DNA of 64,000 nt from JAITVB01 sp031553805 (GTDB lineage: Bacteria; Bacteroidota; Bacteroidia; Bacteroidales; Rikenellaceae): the NCBI GenBank assembly GCA_031553805.1, contig JAVBLC010000019.1:1-64000 (forward strand), read 5' to 3'. Of this stretch, positions 25,003 to 33,671 are shown piece after piece. Each line of letters opens with the position of its first letter. The first letter of the stretch is position 1. The notes below the pieces were generated by a model. That model made no database searches. It was given only the letters and a program-made list of their open reading frames with translations, and was not told the DNA's origin. A program made the translations under genes and the position numbers.

Positions 25003-25584
25003 TCAATCTCTCTTTTTGTGATTCAACTCGCGGTTCAGGCGTTGCATCCCGAAGGCGATAAAGAGCCGGAAAATCCCGATGAACAGGAAAGCGAACGCCG
25101 CCAGATAAACCACAAAAGCAGCCCCCACCATCGGTTCAAAAATCACCAGGAGCGCACAGATTACCGTCAGGATGCCCAGAAACAGGGACCATCCCCAACC
25201 TTTGATGCCCATCTGGCTGAAGTCGATCGACAGCCCGATCGCCGAGAAGCCCCGGAAGATCAGCCACAGCGCGATGATAAACGGAATGGTGGCCATCGTC
25301 AGCGCCGGATAGCTCATCAGCAGGATGCCGAGCAACAGGTCGATGATCCCGCCGGTGAGGTACCACCCCCACCCCTGCAGGTGGCGGTTGGTCGCCGCAA
25401 AGGTGATCTCAAAGATCCCGCTGACGAACATAAACACGCTGAATAGGATGCTCAACGCCACATATGTGGTGGCCGGAGCGAATATCATCCAAATGCCGAC
25501 CACAATAAACAATATCCCAAGGATCAGGGACAACCACCAATTCTGAACCGTCCCACGGACGTTTTCAAGTGTTGAATTTTTCAT
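25003..25584 (-). CDS. HdeD-family membrane protein (DUF308)
   Basis: A 193-residue inner-membrane protein with six predicted helices in three similar pairs (SLILGILFIVVGIWMIFAPA, GIIDLLLGILLMSYPALTMA, LFLGILTVICALLVIFEPMV). This three-fold pattern defines the HdeD/DUF308 family, named for an acid-resistance gene of E. coli. The mechanism is unknown. It ends in a basic tail (NRELNHKKRD). Single gene with its own terminator, divergent from the Omp85-type barrel gene. Confidence 0.9.
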   Translation of the reverse strand: MKNSTLENVRGTVQNWWLSLILGILFIVVGIWMIFAPATTYVALSILFSVFMFVSGIFEITFAATNRHLQGWGWYLTGGIIDLLLGILLMSYPALTMATIPFIIALWLIFRGFSAIGLSIDFSQMGIKGWGWSLFLGILTVICALLVIFEPMVGAAFVVYLAAFAFLFIGIFRLFIAFGMQRLNRELNHKKRD

Positions 25585-25985
25585 TTTTTATGTTTTTTTA
25601 AAATAAAAAAATCCCGTATTTCGCCCGTCCAACACAGGAGGCCAACCCTTTTCCGAGGGCCAAATACTTTCTGCGACTTCCCCCTATTCGGGTTTTGCAT
25701 GCTTTTTGTAAAACAACAATTTACATACCGAAACTTTTATTTATCGCCTATGAAATCATTATTTTTTTATTTGTACTGGCTTTTTTTTCGGCCGCAACCG
25801 TCACTCCTGCCCGTCGAATCGAAAACCGGCCGAAAACCCGGTCGACGCCCGAAAACCAACCACAGATGAAACCCTGCACAGGGCATCCGTCACAAGAAGA
25901 GTTTAAAAAAGATACCGTTACGAAAAAAACTCTTGGCCCGTTATTTGAACCACACACAATCATCAGATTAACCCACCTACGATTT
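25585..25985. other. Divergent control region, no clean promoter box
   Basis: About 400 AT-rich bases between the HdeD gene and the barrel gene. An open frame from 25695 runs into the barrel gene but its product is not family-like. I see no exact TAnnTTTG box on either strand. Confidence 0.4.
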
Positions 25986-27164
25986 ATGAAAACAGGGTTT
26001 TTACTTTGGAGTTTGGTGTTGACACTGGCTTTCGCACCGGTGGCACACGCCCAGAAATCCGAAAAAAAACACATCTCATTCCGCGATAGCCTCGACGGAG
26101 CGTTCGACATGAGCGACTTCCTGATCGACGCCAACGGCTTCATCCCGATCCCGACGATCATCACGGAACCGGCCGTGGGCGGTTTCGGGGGGGCGCTGAT
26201 CCCGGTGTTCATCAAACGACGTCCACCGCTGATCGGCCAACACAACGGCCGGCAAGTGGTCGTGCCCACCACCCCCGACATCACGGGGGTAGGCGGTTTC
26301 TACACGGCCAACAACAGTTGGGGCGTAATGGCGGCACGCAGCGGCACGTTCATCAAACCCGGCATCAAATACCGCATCGCCGGCGGCTACCTCAACATGA
26401 ACCTCTCCTTTTACCGCGACATGCCTGTGATCGGCCAAGAGGACGTCGAAATGAAATTCAATATCCAGATGATTCCCGCCTACCTGTCGGCGATCAAACG
26501 GATCGGATACTCGCGCTGGCACGCCGGATTGCAATACCTGTTGCTCAACGCCAACGTGCGTTATGTGGGCGATCTGCCCATCCCGCTGCCCGACGAATTT
26601 TCCAAGGAATTGCATGTGAATAAACTCACCAGCCAACTCAGCGGAGTGATCGAATTCGACAACCGAGACAACCCCTTCACCCCGGACAAGGGAATAAGGT
26701 TCCACGTCGACGGCGGCTTCAGCGACAACATCATCGGCAGCGACTTCGACTTCCAGCGGATCAACTATTCGGCTTTTATGTATACCCCTTTCCGGAAAAA
26801 CCTGATCGGCGGGCTGCGCCTCGACGGCCAGCAGGCGTTCGGCGACGTACCGTTCTATATGCTGCCCTTCATCGACCTGCGCGGCGTCGAGGCGGGGCGC
26901 TATCAGGGCATGGCCGACCTGTTGGCCGAGGGCGAAGTGCGTTGGGATTTCGTCCCGCGTTGGAGCGTGGTCGGATTTTCGGGAGCGGGCAAGGCGTTTG
27001 ACAAGTGGTCGGAGTTCGGTTCTTCGAAATGGGTGTGGAACTACGGGGGCGGTTTCCGCTACCTGCTGGCCCGCAAGTTCGGCCTGAGAATGGGAGTCGA
27101 CCTGGCCAAAGGGCCTGACAGCTGGGGCTATTACATCACCTTCGGCAGCAACTGGCTCCGGTAG
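25986..27164 (+). CDS. Omp85/BamA-type outer-membrane barrel (surface antigen D15-like)
   Basis: A 392-residue protein: signal peptide MKTGFLLWSLVLTLAFAPVAHA, no visible POTRA domains, then a 16-strand-like barrel. The D15-type phrases SGVIEFDNRDNPFTPDKGIRF and GGLRLDGQQAFGDVPFYMLP (with RGVEAGRYQGMADLLAEGEV further on) place it with the Omp85 superfamily. POTRA-less members are common in Bacteroidetes and of unknown cargo. The ATG at 25986 begins the signal peptide; the open frame back to 25695 is rejected. A blue-copper lipoprotein gene follows 89 bases after. Confidence 0.85.
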   Translation: MKTGFLLWSLVLTLAFAPVAHAQKSEKKHISFRDSLDGAFDMSDFLIDANGFIPIPTIITEPAVGGFGGALIPVFIKRRPPLIGQHNGRQVVVPTTPDITGVGGFYTANNSWGVMAARSGTFIKPGIKYRIAGGYLNMNLSFYRDMPVIGQEDVEMKFNIQMIPAYLSAIKRIGYSRWHAGLQYLLLNANVRYVGDLPIPLPDEFSKELHVNKLTSQLSGVIEFDNRDNPFTPDKGIRFHVDGGFSDNIIGSDFDFQRINYSAFMYTPFRKNLIGGLRLDGQQAFGDVPFYMLPFIDLRGVEAGRYQGMADLLAEGEVRWDFVPRWSVVGFSGAGKAFDKWSEFGSSKWVWNYGGGFRYLLARKFGLRMGVDLAKGPDSWGYYITFGSNWLR

Positions 27165-27253
27165 ACCGGGGCGTGGCACGGTAGTTGTCCTGAATAAAGC
27201 GTTATTACCATACACTTTATAAAATATACGCACCTATCCTTATTCAATCATCT

Positions 27254-27616
27254 ATGCGCAAAGTTATGTTTATGGTGACCCTGGCCGCGTCGGCGTTATT
27301 TGCCTCGTGCAACAGCGACGACGCGGTCACACCGTCACACACGATCACGACGGCCAATAACGTTTCGTTCGACCCGGCCGAAGTGACCGCCCGCGTGGGC
27401 GAGGTGATCCTCTTCGAGATCGGCTCGGGCCACACCGCCACCCAGGTCAGCGAAGACACGTGGGCCAATAACGGTAATGTTTCGAACGGCGGATTCGATC
27501 TGCCGGCCGGAAGTTGGCCGATCTGGCTGACCGACAGCGATGTGGGAACGATCTACTACGTCTGTAAAAACCATGTCGGTATGGGAATGAAAGGAAAGAT
27601 CATTGTTACAAAATAA
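27254..27616 (+). CDS. Cupredoxin (plastocyanin-like) lipoprotein
   Basis: A 120-residue lipoprotein with lipobox FASC (Cys19) and one cupredoxin domain. All type-1 copper ligands are visible: His60 in GSGHTA, Cys104 and His107 in YYVCKNHVG, and Met112, with the C-x2-H-x4-M spacing of plastocyanin and pseudoazurin. It should be a small periplasmic or surface electron carrier or copper holder. No partner oxidase or copper gene lies close by. It ends at a strong bidirectional terminator. Confidence 0.88.
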   Translation: MRKVMFMVTLAASALFASCNSDDAVTPSHTITTANNVSFDPAEVTARVGEVILFEIGSGHTATQVSEDTWANNGNVSNGGFDLPAGSWPIWLTDSDVGTIYYVCKNHVGMGMKGKIIVTK

Positions 27617-27651
27617 TTTTGTCGTTTTTAGAAGAGTTTTTTAGTACGAAA

Positions 27652-27692
27652 GAGGGGCCCCGTCTGCGGTTGACGGGGCCCCTCGATTTTTT
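27652..27692. terminator. Strong terminator between the cupredoxin and repeat-protein genes
   Basis: A perfect 13-bp GC-rich stem (27652-27664 with 27672-27684) followed by a T-run on the plus strand. The genes are convergent. Confidence 0.88.
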
Positions 27693-27716
27693 GCGGCGGA
27701 ATAATCTATGGCAAAG

Positions 27717-28511
27717 TTACGCCTGTTTAAGTGCCGGAATAAAATCTAAAAATTCGGTCCAGAACGGTTCGGTCTGCAACCACAGGCGGCGCGCCTGTAC
27801 CTCGCGCGAGGGGCGGCCGCTTTCGATTTCGGCCAGGTAGGTTTCGCCCGGCTCATGCGCTTCGCCACGGAATTCGGCATACACTTCGGGAAAGTGGCGG
27901 CGCAGGGCGGCAAGTTTTTCCGGGTCAATTTTTCCGGTGAAACGGAACGCGCCCCACAAGCCAGCCACCGCCCGTTCGGCCCCTTTTTCATCAAGGTCGC
28001 CGAGCGTAAGGCCGAAAAGCTCTTCCTCATCCAGCGCGATATAGCAGAAGACGAGAATTTTCGACGCGTCGAAATGGTCTTCGGGGTCGAATTCGAGCAG
28101 TGTTTCGAATAGTCCGGCGGCGAGTTCGAAGTCGCCGATCAGCACGTGGTCAATGGCCGAAGCGTAGAGCAACTCCATCGCCGCCTGGTTTTCGCGCGAT
28201 TCCCACACGAGGTTAACCTCTTCGCTTTCATCATCGGGCAACAGGTCGAGGATGTGCTGGCAGGCGCCATAGCGCGTGTTGCACGCCTTTTCGAGGTCGC
28301 CGGCCGCGGTGTGGAGGGCGGCCAGGGCCAGCGCCGCCTCGAAATGATACGGATATTTTTCGAGGGTGGCTGTGAGCCGGGCCACAGCGTCGGCCGGAGC
28401 CAGTCCGCCCGCCGCCAACTGCTTCAGCAAGCCCGATGAGCCGTAATAGACCGGCGGATGAACGATTGCAAATGCGTCCCCTTCGCGGGGTTCGAGAATT
28501 GGTTTAGCCAT
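27717..28511 (-). CDS. TPR-like helical repeat protein, unknown function
   Basis: A 264-residue cytosolic protein built of helix pairs (YPYHFEAALALAALHTAAGD, GDFELAAGLFETLLEFDPED, KILVFCYIALDEEELFG) like tetratricopeptide repeats, very acidic in the second half. No enzyme motif. The frame is open to 28589, but the N-terminal 26 residues would overlap the conserved hairpin element at 28577-28652; MAKPILEPREGD at 28511 is the more likely start. It lies downstream of the GH43 gene on the same strand and may be read from the same mRNA. Confidence 0.6.
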   Translation of the reverse strand: MAKPILEPREGDAFAIVHPPVYYGSSGLLKQLAAGGLAPADAVARLTATLEKYPYHFEAALALAALHTAAGDLEKACNTRYGACQHILDLLPDDESEEVNLVWESRENQAAMELLYASAIDHVLIGDFELAAGLFETLLEFDPEDHFDASKILVFCYIALDEEELFGLTLGDLDEKGAERAVAGLWGAFRFTGKIDPEKLAALRRHFPEVYAEFRGEAHEPGETYLAEIESGRPSREVQARRLWLQTEPFWTEFLDFIPALKQA

Positions 28512-28576
28512 AAATTTCTGAGTGTATTTCAGGAGTGCAAAGCGCACACCGGCTCTGTTCTCGGGTGTGCGGTAGG

Positions 28577-28652
28577 TTTGTGCGATCATTTTGCTTTTCC
28601 CCCGCAGCGTACTTTAGCACGTGAGGACGGAAAAGCGAAATGATCGTACAAA
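28577..28652 (-). repeat. Long hairpin with conserved loop, copy 1
   Basis: Arms 28577-28600 and 28629-28652 are 24 bases long and pair except for two G-T type differences; the loop is 28 nt. Read on the minus strand the loop contains TCCTCACGTGC and TACGCTGCGG, nearly the same as in the hairpin at 35179-35253. It starts 27 bases after the stop of the minus-strand GH43 gene, so it would be transcribed as part of that gene's 3' region. Confidence 0.7.
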
Positions 28653-28678
28653 GATGCCGTGCAATACGCGCAACCGCT

Positions 28679-30295
28679 CTATTTTTCGATGCGGAAATAG
28701 TCCACATCTACCCATCCGCCGCTGCCGGCTGCGCTGCGGTTGGCAAACAGGCCCACCTTGGCGCCGATCCAACGGCCTTCCTTAGCGGTGAACTCCTTGC
28801 CGAACGGCGTGAATTTCTTGCCGTCGGAGCTGTAACTGAACGAGCAAACGCCTTTCTCTTTGACCACCACCTTGAGGTAAACCGTCTTGCCGGTTACGTT
28901 GACCGTCGCGTTGACCGTTTCGGCCTTGCCGTCCGACGCACCGAGGCACTCGTTTTGGGTGAGGGTAAGTCCGCCAGCCGAGGGTTCGATCGAGATCATC
29001 GCGTAATCCTGTCCCATCACCAACAGCCCGGCACGTTCGCCCTGGCGAAGCTCGGCGTCGATCTTGGTCACAGCCGAAAAGACCGGGGCGGGAAATTTCT
29101 GGAGATAGAGGTTCGGGCTGTCGTTCAGGTTTTTGTAACCCTGGGGCTGTGCGGCGGCAAACAGGCGCAGCATGCTGCGTTCGCCTGCGAAGTAAGCCCA
29201 CACGGGCAACACCGGGCCATTGGCATTCCACTGCCACTGCAGGCCCATCGTGCGGCCGTCGAACTCGTCGCTTTCGACCGGGGTGGCGATCGGGTAGGTT
29301 TTCCCGACGTTCGGTTTTTTGTATGTCAATACCGGTTCACCGCAACCGTTGGCGTCCTGGTTGATGCCCATCACCGGCCAGTCGTCGACCCAGCGCATCG
29401 GTTGCAGGTGCACCACGCGGCCGTAGTTATACAGGTCCTGGAAGTGGAAGAACCAGTCTTCGCCCATCGGCGTGTCGACCCATGCGCCCTGGTGGGGGCC
29501 GTTGACCGGAGTGCTGCCCTGGGCCAGCACCTTGCGCTCTTCGTAGGGGCCCCAAATGTTTTTCGAACGGAGCACCAACTGCCAACCCGGTTTCACGCCA
29601 CCGGCCGGAGCGAAGATGTAGTAATATCCGTTGCGTTTGTAGAATTTCGGGCCTTCGATCGTGGGGTTGGTGCCGTGGCCGTCATAGATGAAACGGGTTT
29701 CGCCGATGGTTTTCGTGCCGTCGGAGGTCATCCGGACGATGCCGAGCATGCTGTTGTTGCCTGCACGGCTGCCCGCGATGCCGTGCACGATATAGGCGTT
29801 ACCATCGTCGTCCCACAGCGGGGCGGTGTCGATCCAACCCTTGCCGGCCTGAACCAGCACCGGTTCGTTCCAGACGCCGGCCGGATCTTTCGTTTTGACC
29901 ATATAAATCCCGTAATCCGGATCGCCGTAATAGATGTAGAACTCGCCGTTGTGAAAGCGGATGGCGGGCGCCCAGACGGCGTTGCCGTGGGCCGGCGCAC
30001 CGTTGGCCAGGTTGGCGTTGGGCACCTTCGGGAGGGCATAATTGATCAGTGTCCAGTTGACCATATCTTTCGAATGGAGGATCGGCAGCCCGGGCGAGCA
30101 GACAAAGCTCGACGCCGTCATATAATAGTCGTCGCCCGCACGGCACACGTCGGGGTCGGAATAGTCGGCATAAAGGATCGGGTTCTTGTAGGTGCCGTTG
30201 CCCTGGTCGGCAACCCACACCTTCGATACGTAGTTCTGGGCCTGCAAAGCGGCGGCGGCCACAAGCGCAGCGGCCAGCAAAAGGATTCTTTTCAT
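28679..30295 (-). CDS. GH43 glycosidase (beta-xylosidase/arabinofuranosidase type)
   Basis: A 538-residue secreted enzyme (signal peptide to about residue 20, LVAAAALQAQ). The five-bladed propeller carries the three GH43 acids: Asp47 in YADYSDPDV, the Asp of GWIDTAPLWDDDG, and the Glu of TIEGPKFY. A C-terminal beta-sandwich (about 340-538, SDEFDGRTMGLQWQWNANG) is the usual GH43 accessory domain. Substrates of this type are beta-1,4-xylosides or arabinofuranosides on xylan or arabinan. Monocistronic promoter box; fits with the xylose operon in the same window. Confidence 0.93.
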   Translation of the reverse strand: MKRILLLAAALVAAAALQAQNYVSKVWVADQGNGTYKNPILYADYSDPDVCRAGDDYYMTASSFVCSPGLPILHSKDMVNWTLINYALPKVPNANLANGAPAHGNAVWAPAIRFHNGEFYIYYGDPDYGIYMVKTKDPAGVWNEPVLVQAGKGWIDTAPLWDDDGNAYIVHGIAGSRAGNNSMLGIVRMTSDGTKTIGETRFIYDGHGTNPTIEGPKFYKRNGYYYIFAPAGGVKPGWQLVLRSKNIWGPYEERKVLAQGSTPVNGPHQGAWVDTPMGEDWFFHFQDLYNYGRVVHLQPMRWVDDWPVMGINQDANGCGEPVLTYKKPNVGKTYPIATPVESDEFDGRTMGLQWQWNANGPVLPVWAYFAGERSMLRLFAAAQPQGYKNLNDSPNLYLQKFPAPVFSAVTKIDAELRQGERAGLLVMGQDYAMISIEPSAGGLTLTQNECLGASDGKAETVNATVNVTGKTVYLKVVVKEKGVCSFSYSSDGKKFTPFGKEFTAKEGRWIGAKVGLFANRSAAGSGGWVDVDYFRIEK

Positions 30296-30343
30296 AGCGG
30301 GTCAGTTAGGAGCGGTGCCTCCCGGCACTCGGAATTATTTTTT

Positions 30344-30351
30344 CAAAGATA
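30344..30351 (-). promoter_or_regulatory. -7 box of the GH43 gene
   Basis: TATCTTTG on the minus strand, 48 bases before the ATG. Confidence 0.65.
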
Positions 30352-30378
30352 TAAAAAAAGCAGAACCGGCCAAAACGG

Positions 30379-30411
30379 GAAGCCGTGCAAAACGACGTTT
30401 TGCACGGCTTC
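30379..30411. terminator. Perfect 15-bp palindrome after the FadL-like gene
   Basis: Bases 30379-30393 and 30397-30411 are exact reverse complements with a 3-nt loop. It follows the FadL-like gene (minus strand) by 25 bases; the T-run is weak, so termination or mRNA 3'-end protection is inferred. Confidence 0.6.
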
Positions 30412-30436
30412 TATATCCCGGAAACCCGTTCTCCGC

Positions 30437-32026
30437 TTAGAATCGCAGCGAGGCAGTCACCGTCACGTTATGCCTCTGCATTTTTGATGTGTATATTCCC
30501 GATTGAGGATTGTAGATCGAACCATCGGGATTGGGAATCGGTGAGGCGTAGTTGTACACCTGCGCCGGCAGCACCTTCCCGCCCATATAGATATAGGCCA
30601 GGTCGATCCCCCACCCGCGGGTGCGGTAACCCAAACCGCCCGAGATGTTGTAGCTTTCGCCGTATTTGTCGAGCGCGCTGTCCTTGTACATCGACCCGTA
30701 GGCGGCGTAGCCCCCGCGAACGAATACATTGGGCGCCACGACGAATTCCATCCCGACGCGGATGTTGTCGGCCGGTTTGTAGGTCGCCGTCACCTGGTCG
30801 GTCACGTTCATGTCCTCGCCGTCGTCCCAAAGGAGTTTCATCTTGTTGTACCACACGCGCTCGTAGTCGACCGACACGATGGCCAGATCGCCCAGCGTGC
30901 CCGAGATCCCGGCCAGGAAACGGGTCGGGGTGCGCATATCGTACTCGTCGAGGAACATCGCCGACTTGCTTTCGCCGTAAGTGTTGTCGGAGAAATAGCC
31001 GTACATATCGGCCCAGTAGGCGTCCTCGGTGTGGATGTAGGTCGGAGTGTGGATCGCCGCCGAGATGCGGAGTTCCGGAATCGGGCGCAGAATGGCGCCG
31101 AATTTAAAATTCCAAGCCGAAGACTGCTGTTCGAGGGTGCGGATATACCTGAAATTCAGAATATCGTAAGCTCCCCCGCGCGGATTCGGCGCTTCGTCGT
31201 AGACGTTCTGTTCGTAGTAGTAATCGTCCTGGAAGCCGAAGCCGAAGCCCAGGTAAAGCTTGTTGACGAAGTTGAAACCCATGGCGATGTCATACTGCCC
31301 CACACTCCCCTTGGTCGTCTTGCGGAGCTTCGAATCGAGCGTCGCACTGGGGCTCAACATTCCGTCGAGGTTATACCACAGGCTGGGATCAGGATCGTAG
31401 TTGATCAGGTAGCTGTCATAGGCCATCATCGCCCCGGTTTGCTGGAAATTGTCGCCGTAGTCGAGCTTATTGCCGATGTTATCGGGCAGGATCGGGGCGT
31501 TGGGATTGTAATAGTTGTAATCGTTGAGCTGGGTAGTGAAAGCGTCAAGCAGCGACCAGCCCGATTTGCCGGTCACGTTAGTTTCTCCGCTGAAATCGAC
31601 CAGCTTGGTATACGAAAAGCCCATCGTGAAACTGGTCAGCGCCCCCGAGCCGTTATAGAGGTTGGCGGCGTAACCGATGTTGTTGAAAGCGAATTTGGCT
31701 TTGTTGCCCGTGGTGTTGAACGTGCCCAGTTCGTCGTAGTTGGTGGTCTTCATCGCGTTGATCGTCACCGAGGGCGACACCGAGAGTTCGGAGCGGAGGT
31801 ACATCCCCAACCCCGCCGGATTCATTACCATCGAGGACATATCGGCCCCCAGCGAGGAGAACGCCCCGCCCATGGCGGCCGAACGCGCCGTGCCGAAACC
31901 GTAGTTAAACTGTGAGTACCGGAGGACGTCCGATGCGGATACCGGGTTGTCGGTCACCGTTTGCCCGTAGGCCGTGCCGCCCGCGAGCATAGCTGCGGCT
32001 GCGGCAAGATATAGTATTTTTTTCAT
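30437..32026 (-). CDS. FadL/OmpP1-like outer-membrane transport protein
   Basis: A 529-residue barrel with signal peptide (AMLAGGTAYGQ). The N-terminal part has the FadL-family start: SQFNYGFGTARSAAMGGAFS, SLGADMSSMVMNPAGLG. The long middle consists of amphipathic strands and the protein ends NVTVTASLRF with terminal Phe. FadL relatives import hydrophobic compounds by lateral diffusion. It is the second gene of a unit, 45 bases after the Trp/Tyr/Gly-rich lipoprotein gene, so the two products may act together at the outer membrane. Confidence 0.82.
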   Translation of the reverse strand: MKKILYLAAAAAMLAGGTAYGQTVTDNPVSASDVLRYSQFNYGFGTARSAAMGGAFSSLGADMSSMVMNPAGLGMYLRSELSVSPSVTINAMKTTNYDELGTFNTTGNKAKFAFNNIGYAANLYNGSGALTSFTMGFSYTKLVDFSGETNVTGKSGWSLLDAFTTQLNDYNYYNPNAPILPDNIGNKLDYGDNFQQTGAMMAYDSYLINYDPDPSLWYNLDGMLSPSATLDSKLRKTTKGSVGQYDIAMGFNFVNKLYLGFGFGFQDDYYYEQNVYDEAPNPRGGAYDILNFRYIRTLEQQSSAWNFKFGAILRPIPELRISAAIHTPTYIHTEDAYWADMYGYFSDNTYGESKSAMFLDEYDMRTPTRFLAGISGTLGDLAIVSVDYERVWYNKMKLLWDDGEDMNVTDQVTATYKPADNIRVGMEFVVAPNVFVRGGYAAYGSMYKDSALDKYGESYNISGGLGYRTRGWGIDLAYIYMGGKVLPAQVYNYASPIPNPDGSIYNPQSGIYTSKMQRHNVTVTASLRF

Positions 32027-32071
32027 GTGTGTCGATTCTGATTTCTTGCTGTTTGGAATCCGGCCAACCGG

Positions 32072-33391
32072 TTAGCGTCTGTGCGAACCTGCGCCGCCGC
32101 CACTGCTGCTGCCTCCGCCGCCGCTGCTGCCTCCGCCACTGGAGCTCGGCGAGTAACCGCCGCCCGAACGGCTGCCTGCGCTGCCGCTGCTCGAAGGCGA
32201 AGAGGACGAAGAGGGTGTGGAAGGCGTGTAAGACTCACGGCGTTGGTAGCTGCTGCCGCTGTTATCGTTCGAACGGCTCGGCGTACTCGGGGTATAGTTC
32301 CCGCCGCTGCGGCTCGAGCTGCTGCCCGGGCTGTAGCTGCCGCCGGTGCCGGTGGTCGTTCCGGTGGTCGAGTTACCGCGGCGGTAGAAAGTCACGCCGT
32401 TCTCGGTACGTGTCGTGGTCGACGATCCGGGGCCGAGGTTTCCGCCGCCGGGGGTGAGGTTGCTGCCCGCACTGCGGCGCGTCGGATTGGTCGTGCTGCC
32501 CGGAGCCGATGTGCCCGGCACGGTGGTTGTCGTTTCGCCCCGGCGCACCGAAGTAGCCCCTCCGGAAGCTCCCCCGCCGCGGCCGTTGATCACGGTCGAG
32601 CGCGGATAGACAGCGGTGCCGCTCGTCGGACGGCGTGCGCCGACCACCACGTTGCGGTCATAGCGGCCGTAGGAGGGATAATAGCTGCCGTCGTGGTAGC
32701 CGTCCCAATAACCGTTCCAGTAGCCGCCGCCCCAACCGTAGTAGGGATAACCCCAGCCGTAGCCGTAATAAGGATAGCCCCACGACATGGAGAACGACCA
32801 CGAAGGCGAACCCCAGTAGGGATCATACCAGTTCCAGTAAGGCCGGTACCAACTGCCTGCACTCCAACCGTAGCAATAATTCACGGGGCGTCCCCACGAG
32901 CCGAACATCGAGGTGATGTAGCGCGGTTCGACCCACACCTGGTCACCCATCACGATCACGCTGTAGAACGCCGGATCGTAGCCCATCGTCTGGAAGTAGG
33001 CGTCGCTGTAGCGGTAGTTCCAATAGCTGTCCGGCAGGTTGTAGGTCAGCGAACTGAACCCCTGCAACCGGCGGGCATAAGATTCTTCATAGGTGTCCGA
33101 AAAGATGTCTTCGGAATAGTAACCGTCGACGCCTGCGTTTTCGATCTCTTCAATCGCGTATCGTTCGCGGGCGGCGGCGGCCTCGGCAGCGCGCTGCTGG
33201 GCGGCAGCCTGAGCGGCGGCTACACGGGCGGCCTGATCGGCCTCGGCGCGTGCAATCGCTGTGCGGTCGTGCGTTACATAAAGGTCATCCGATGCCCCCC
33301 CGTTTTGCGAGGCGGTCATCGCTGCAGTGCAAGCGGTGGCGATCAGTGCTCCGCCCACCAGCATCATTGCATACTTGACAAGAGTTTTCAT
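32072..33391 (-). CDS. Low-complexity lipoprotein (Ala coil, Trp/Tyr/Gly-rich centre, Ser/Gly-rich tail)
   Basis: A 439-residue lipoprotein (lipobox ATAC, Cys21) of very unusual composition. Residues about 40-105 are an Ala/Arg/Glu-rich helix (AARVAAAQAAAQQRAAEAAA). Residues about 175-235 are packed with Trp, Tyr and Gly (SWGYPYYGYGWGYPYYGWGG). From about 240 on it is Ser/Thr/Gly/Pro/Arg-rich and ends in poly-Ser/Gly. Related proteins in Bacteroidales have been given meaningless names such as 'vitellogenin'. Structural or adhesive envelope function is only a guess. It heads a unit with the FadL-like gene. Confidence 0.7.
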   Translation of the reverse strand: MKTLVKYAMMLVGGALIATACTAAMTASQNGGASDDLYVTHDRTAIARAEADQAARVAAAQAAAQQRAAEAAAARERYAIEEIENAGVDGYYSEDIFSDTYEESYARRLQGFSSLTYNLPDSYWNYRYSDAYFQTMGYDPAFYSVIVMGDQVWVEPRYITSMFGSWGRPVNYCYGWSAGSWYRPYWNWYDPYWGSPSWSFSMSWGYPYYGYGWGYPYYGWGGGYWNGYWDGYHDGSYYPSYGRYDRNVVVGARRPTSGTAVYPRSTVINGRGGGASGGATSVRRGETTTTVPGTSAPGSTTNPTRRSAGSNLTPGGGNLGPGSSTTTRTENGVTFYRRGNSTTGTTTGTGGSYSPGSSSSRSGGNYTPSTPSRSNDNSGSSYQRRESYTPSTPSSSSSPSSSGSAGSRSGGGYSPSSSGGGSSGGGGSSSGGGAGSHRR

Positions 33392-33615
33392 GTTTTCCTC
33401 CCTTTGTTCTTTAATTTATATATCGTACTCCGCTCTTTTTTCTTTCTATAGATATAACGCAAAAATGCACGAAAAGTTACGTGTCGGCCAACTTGTCACA
33501 CCCTCTCCCGCACTTTCCGAACACTTTCCCACACAAAGGTAATCATTTTTGATGTACCGTCGGTTAAAACCCCGTTAGAATTATAGATGCCGATGCACCC
33601 TTTTTCGCTGCACGC

Positions 33616-33646
33616 TTTGAAATCCAGCCAAAAAGCATTAGCTTTG
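33616..33646 (+). promoter_or_regulatory. proS promoter
   Basis: TTTG at 33616-33619, 19-base spacer, TAGCTTTG at 33639-33646: a textbook Bacteroidetes -33/-7 pair, 25 bases before the ATG. Confidence 0.75.
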
Positions 33647-33671
33647 CGCTCCTGAAAACACACGGAAATTT

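Noticed and set aside
28640..30487. A 615-codon plus-strand frame over the GH43 gene
   Set aside because: Antisense shadow; composition is unnatural and no motif is seen.
32081..33451. A 456-codon plus-strand Ala/Arg-rich frame over the low-complexity lipoprotein gene
   Set aside because: It arises from reading the repetitive Ser/Gly codons in reverse; the lipoprotein has a real lipobox and a logical neighbour.
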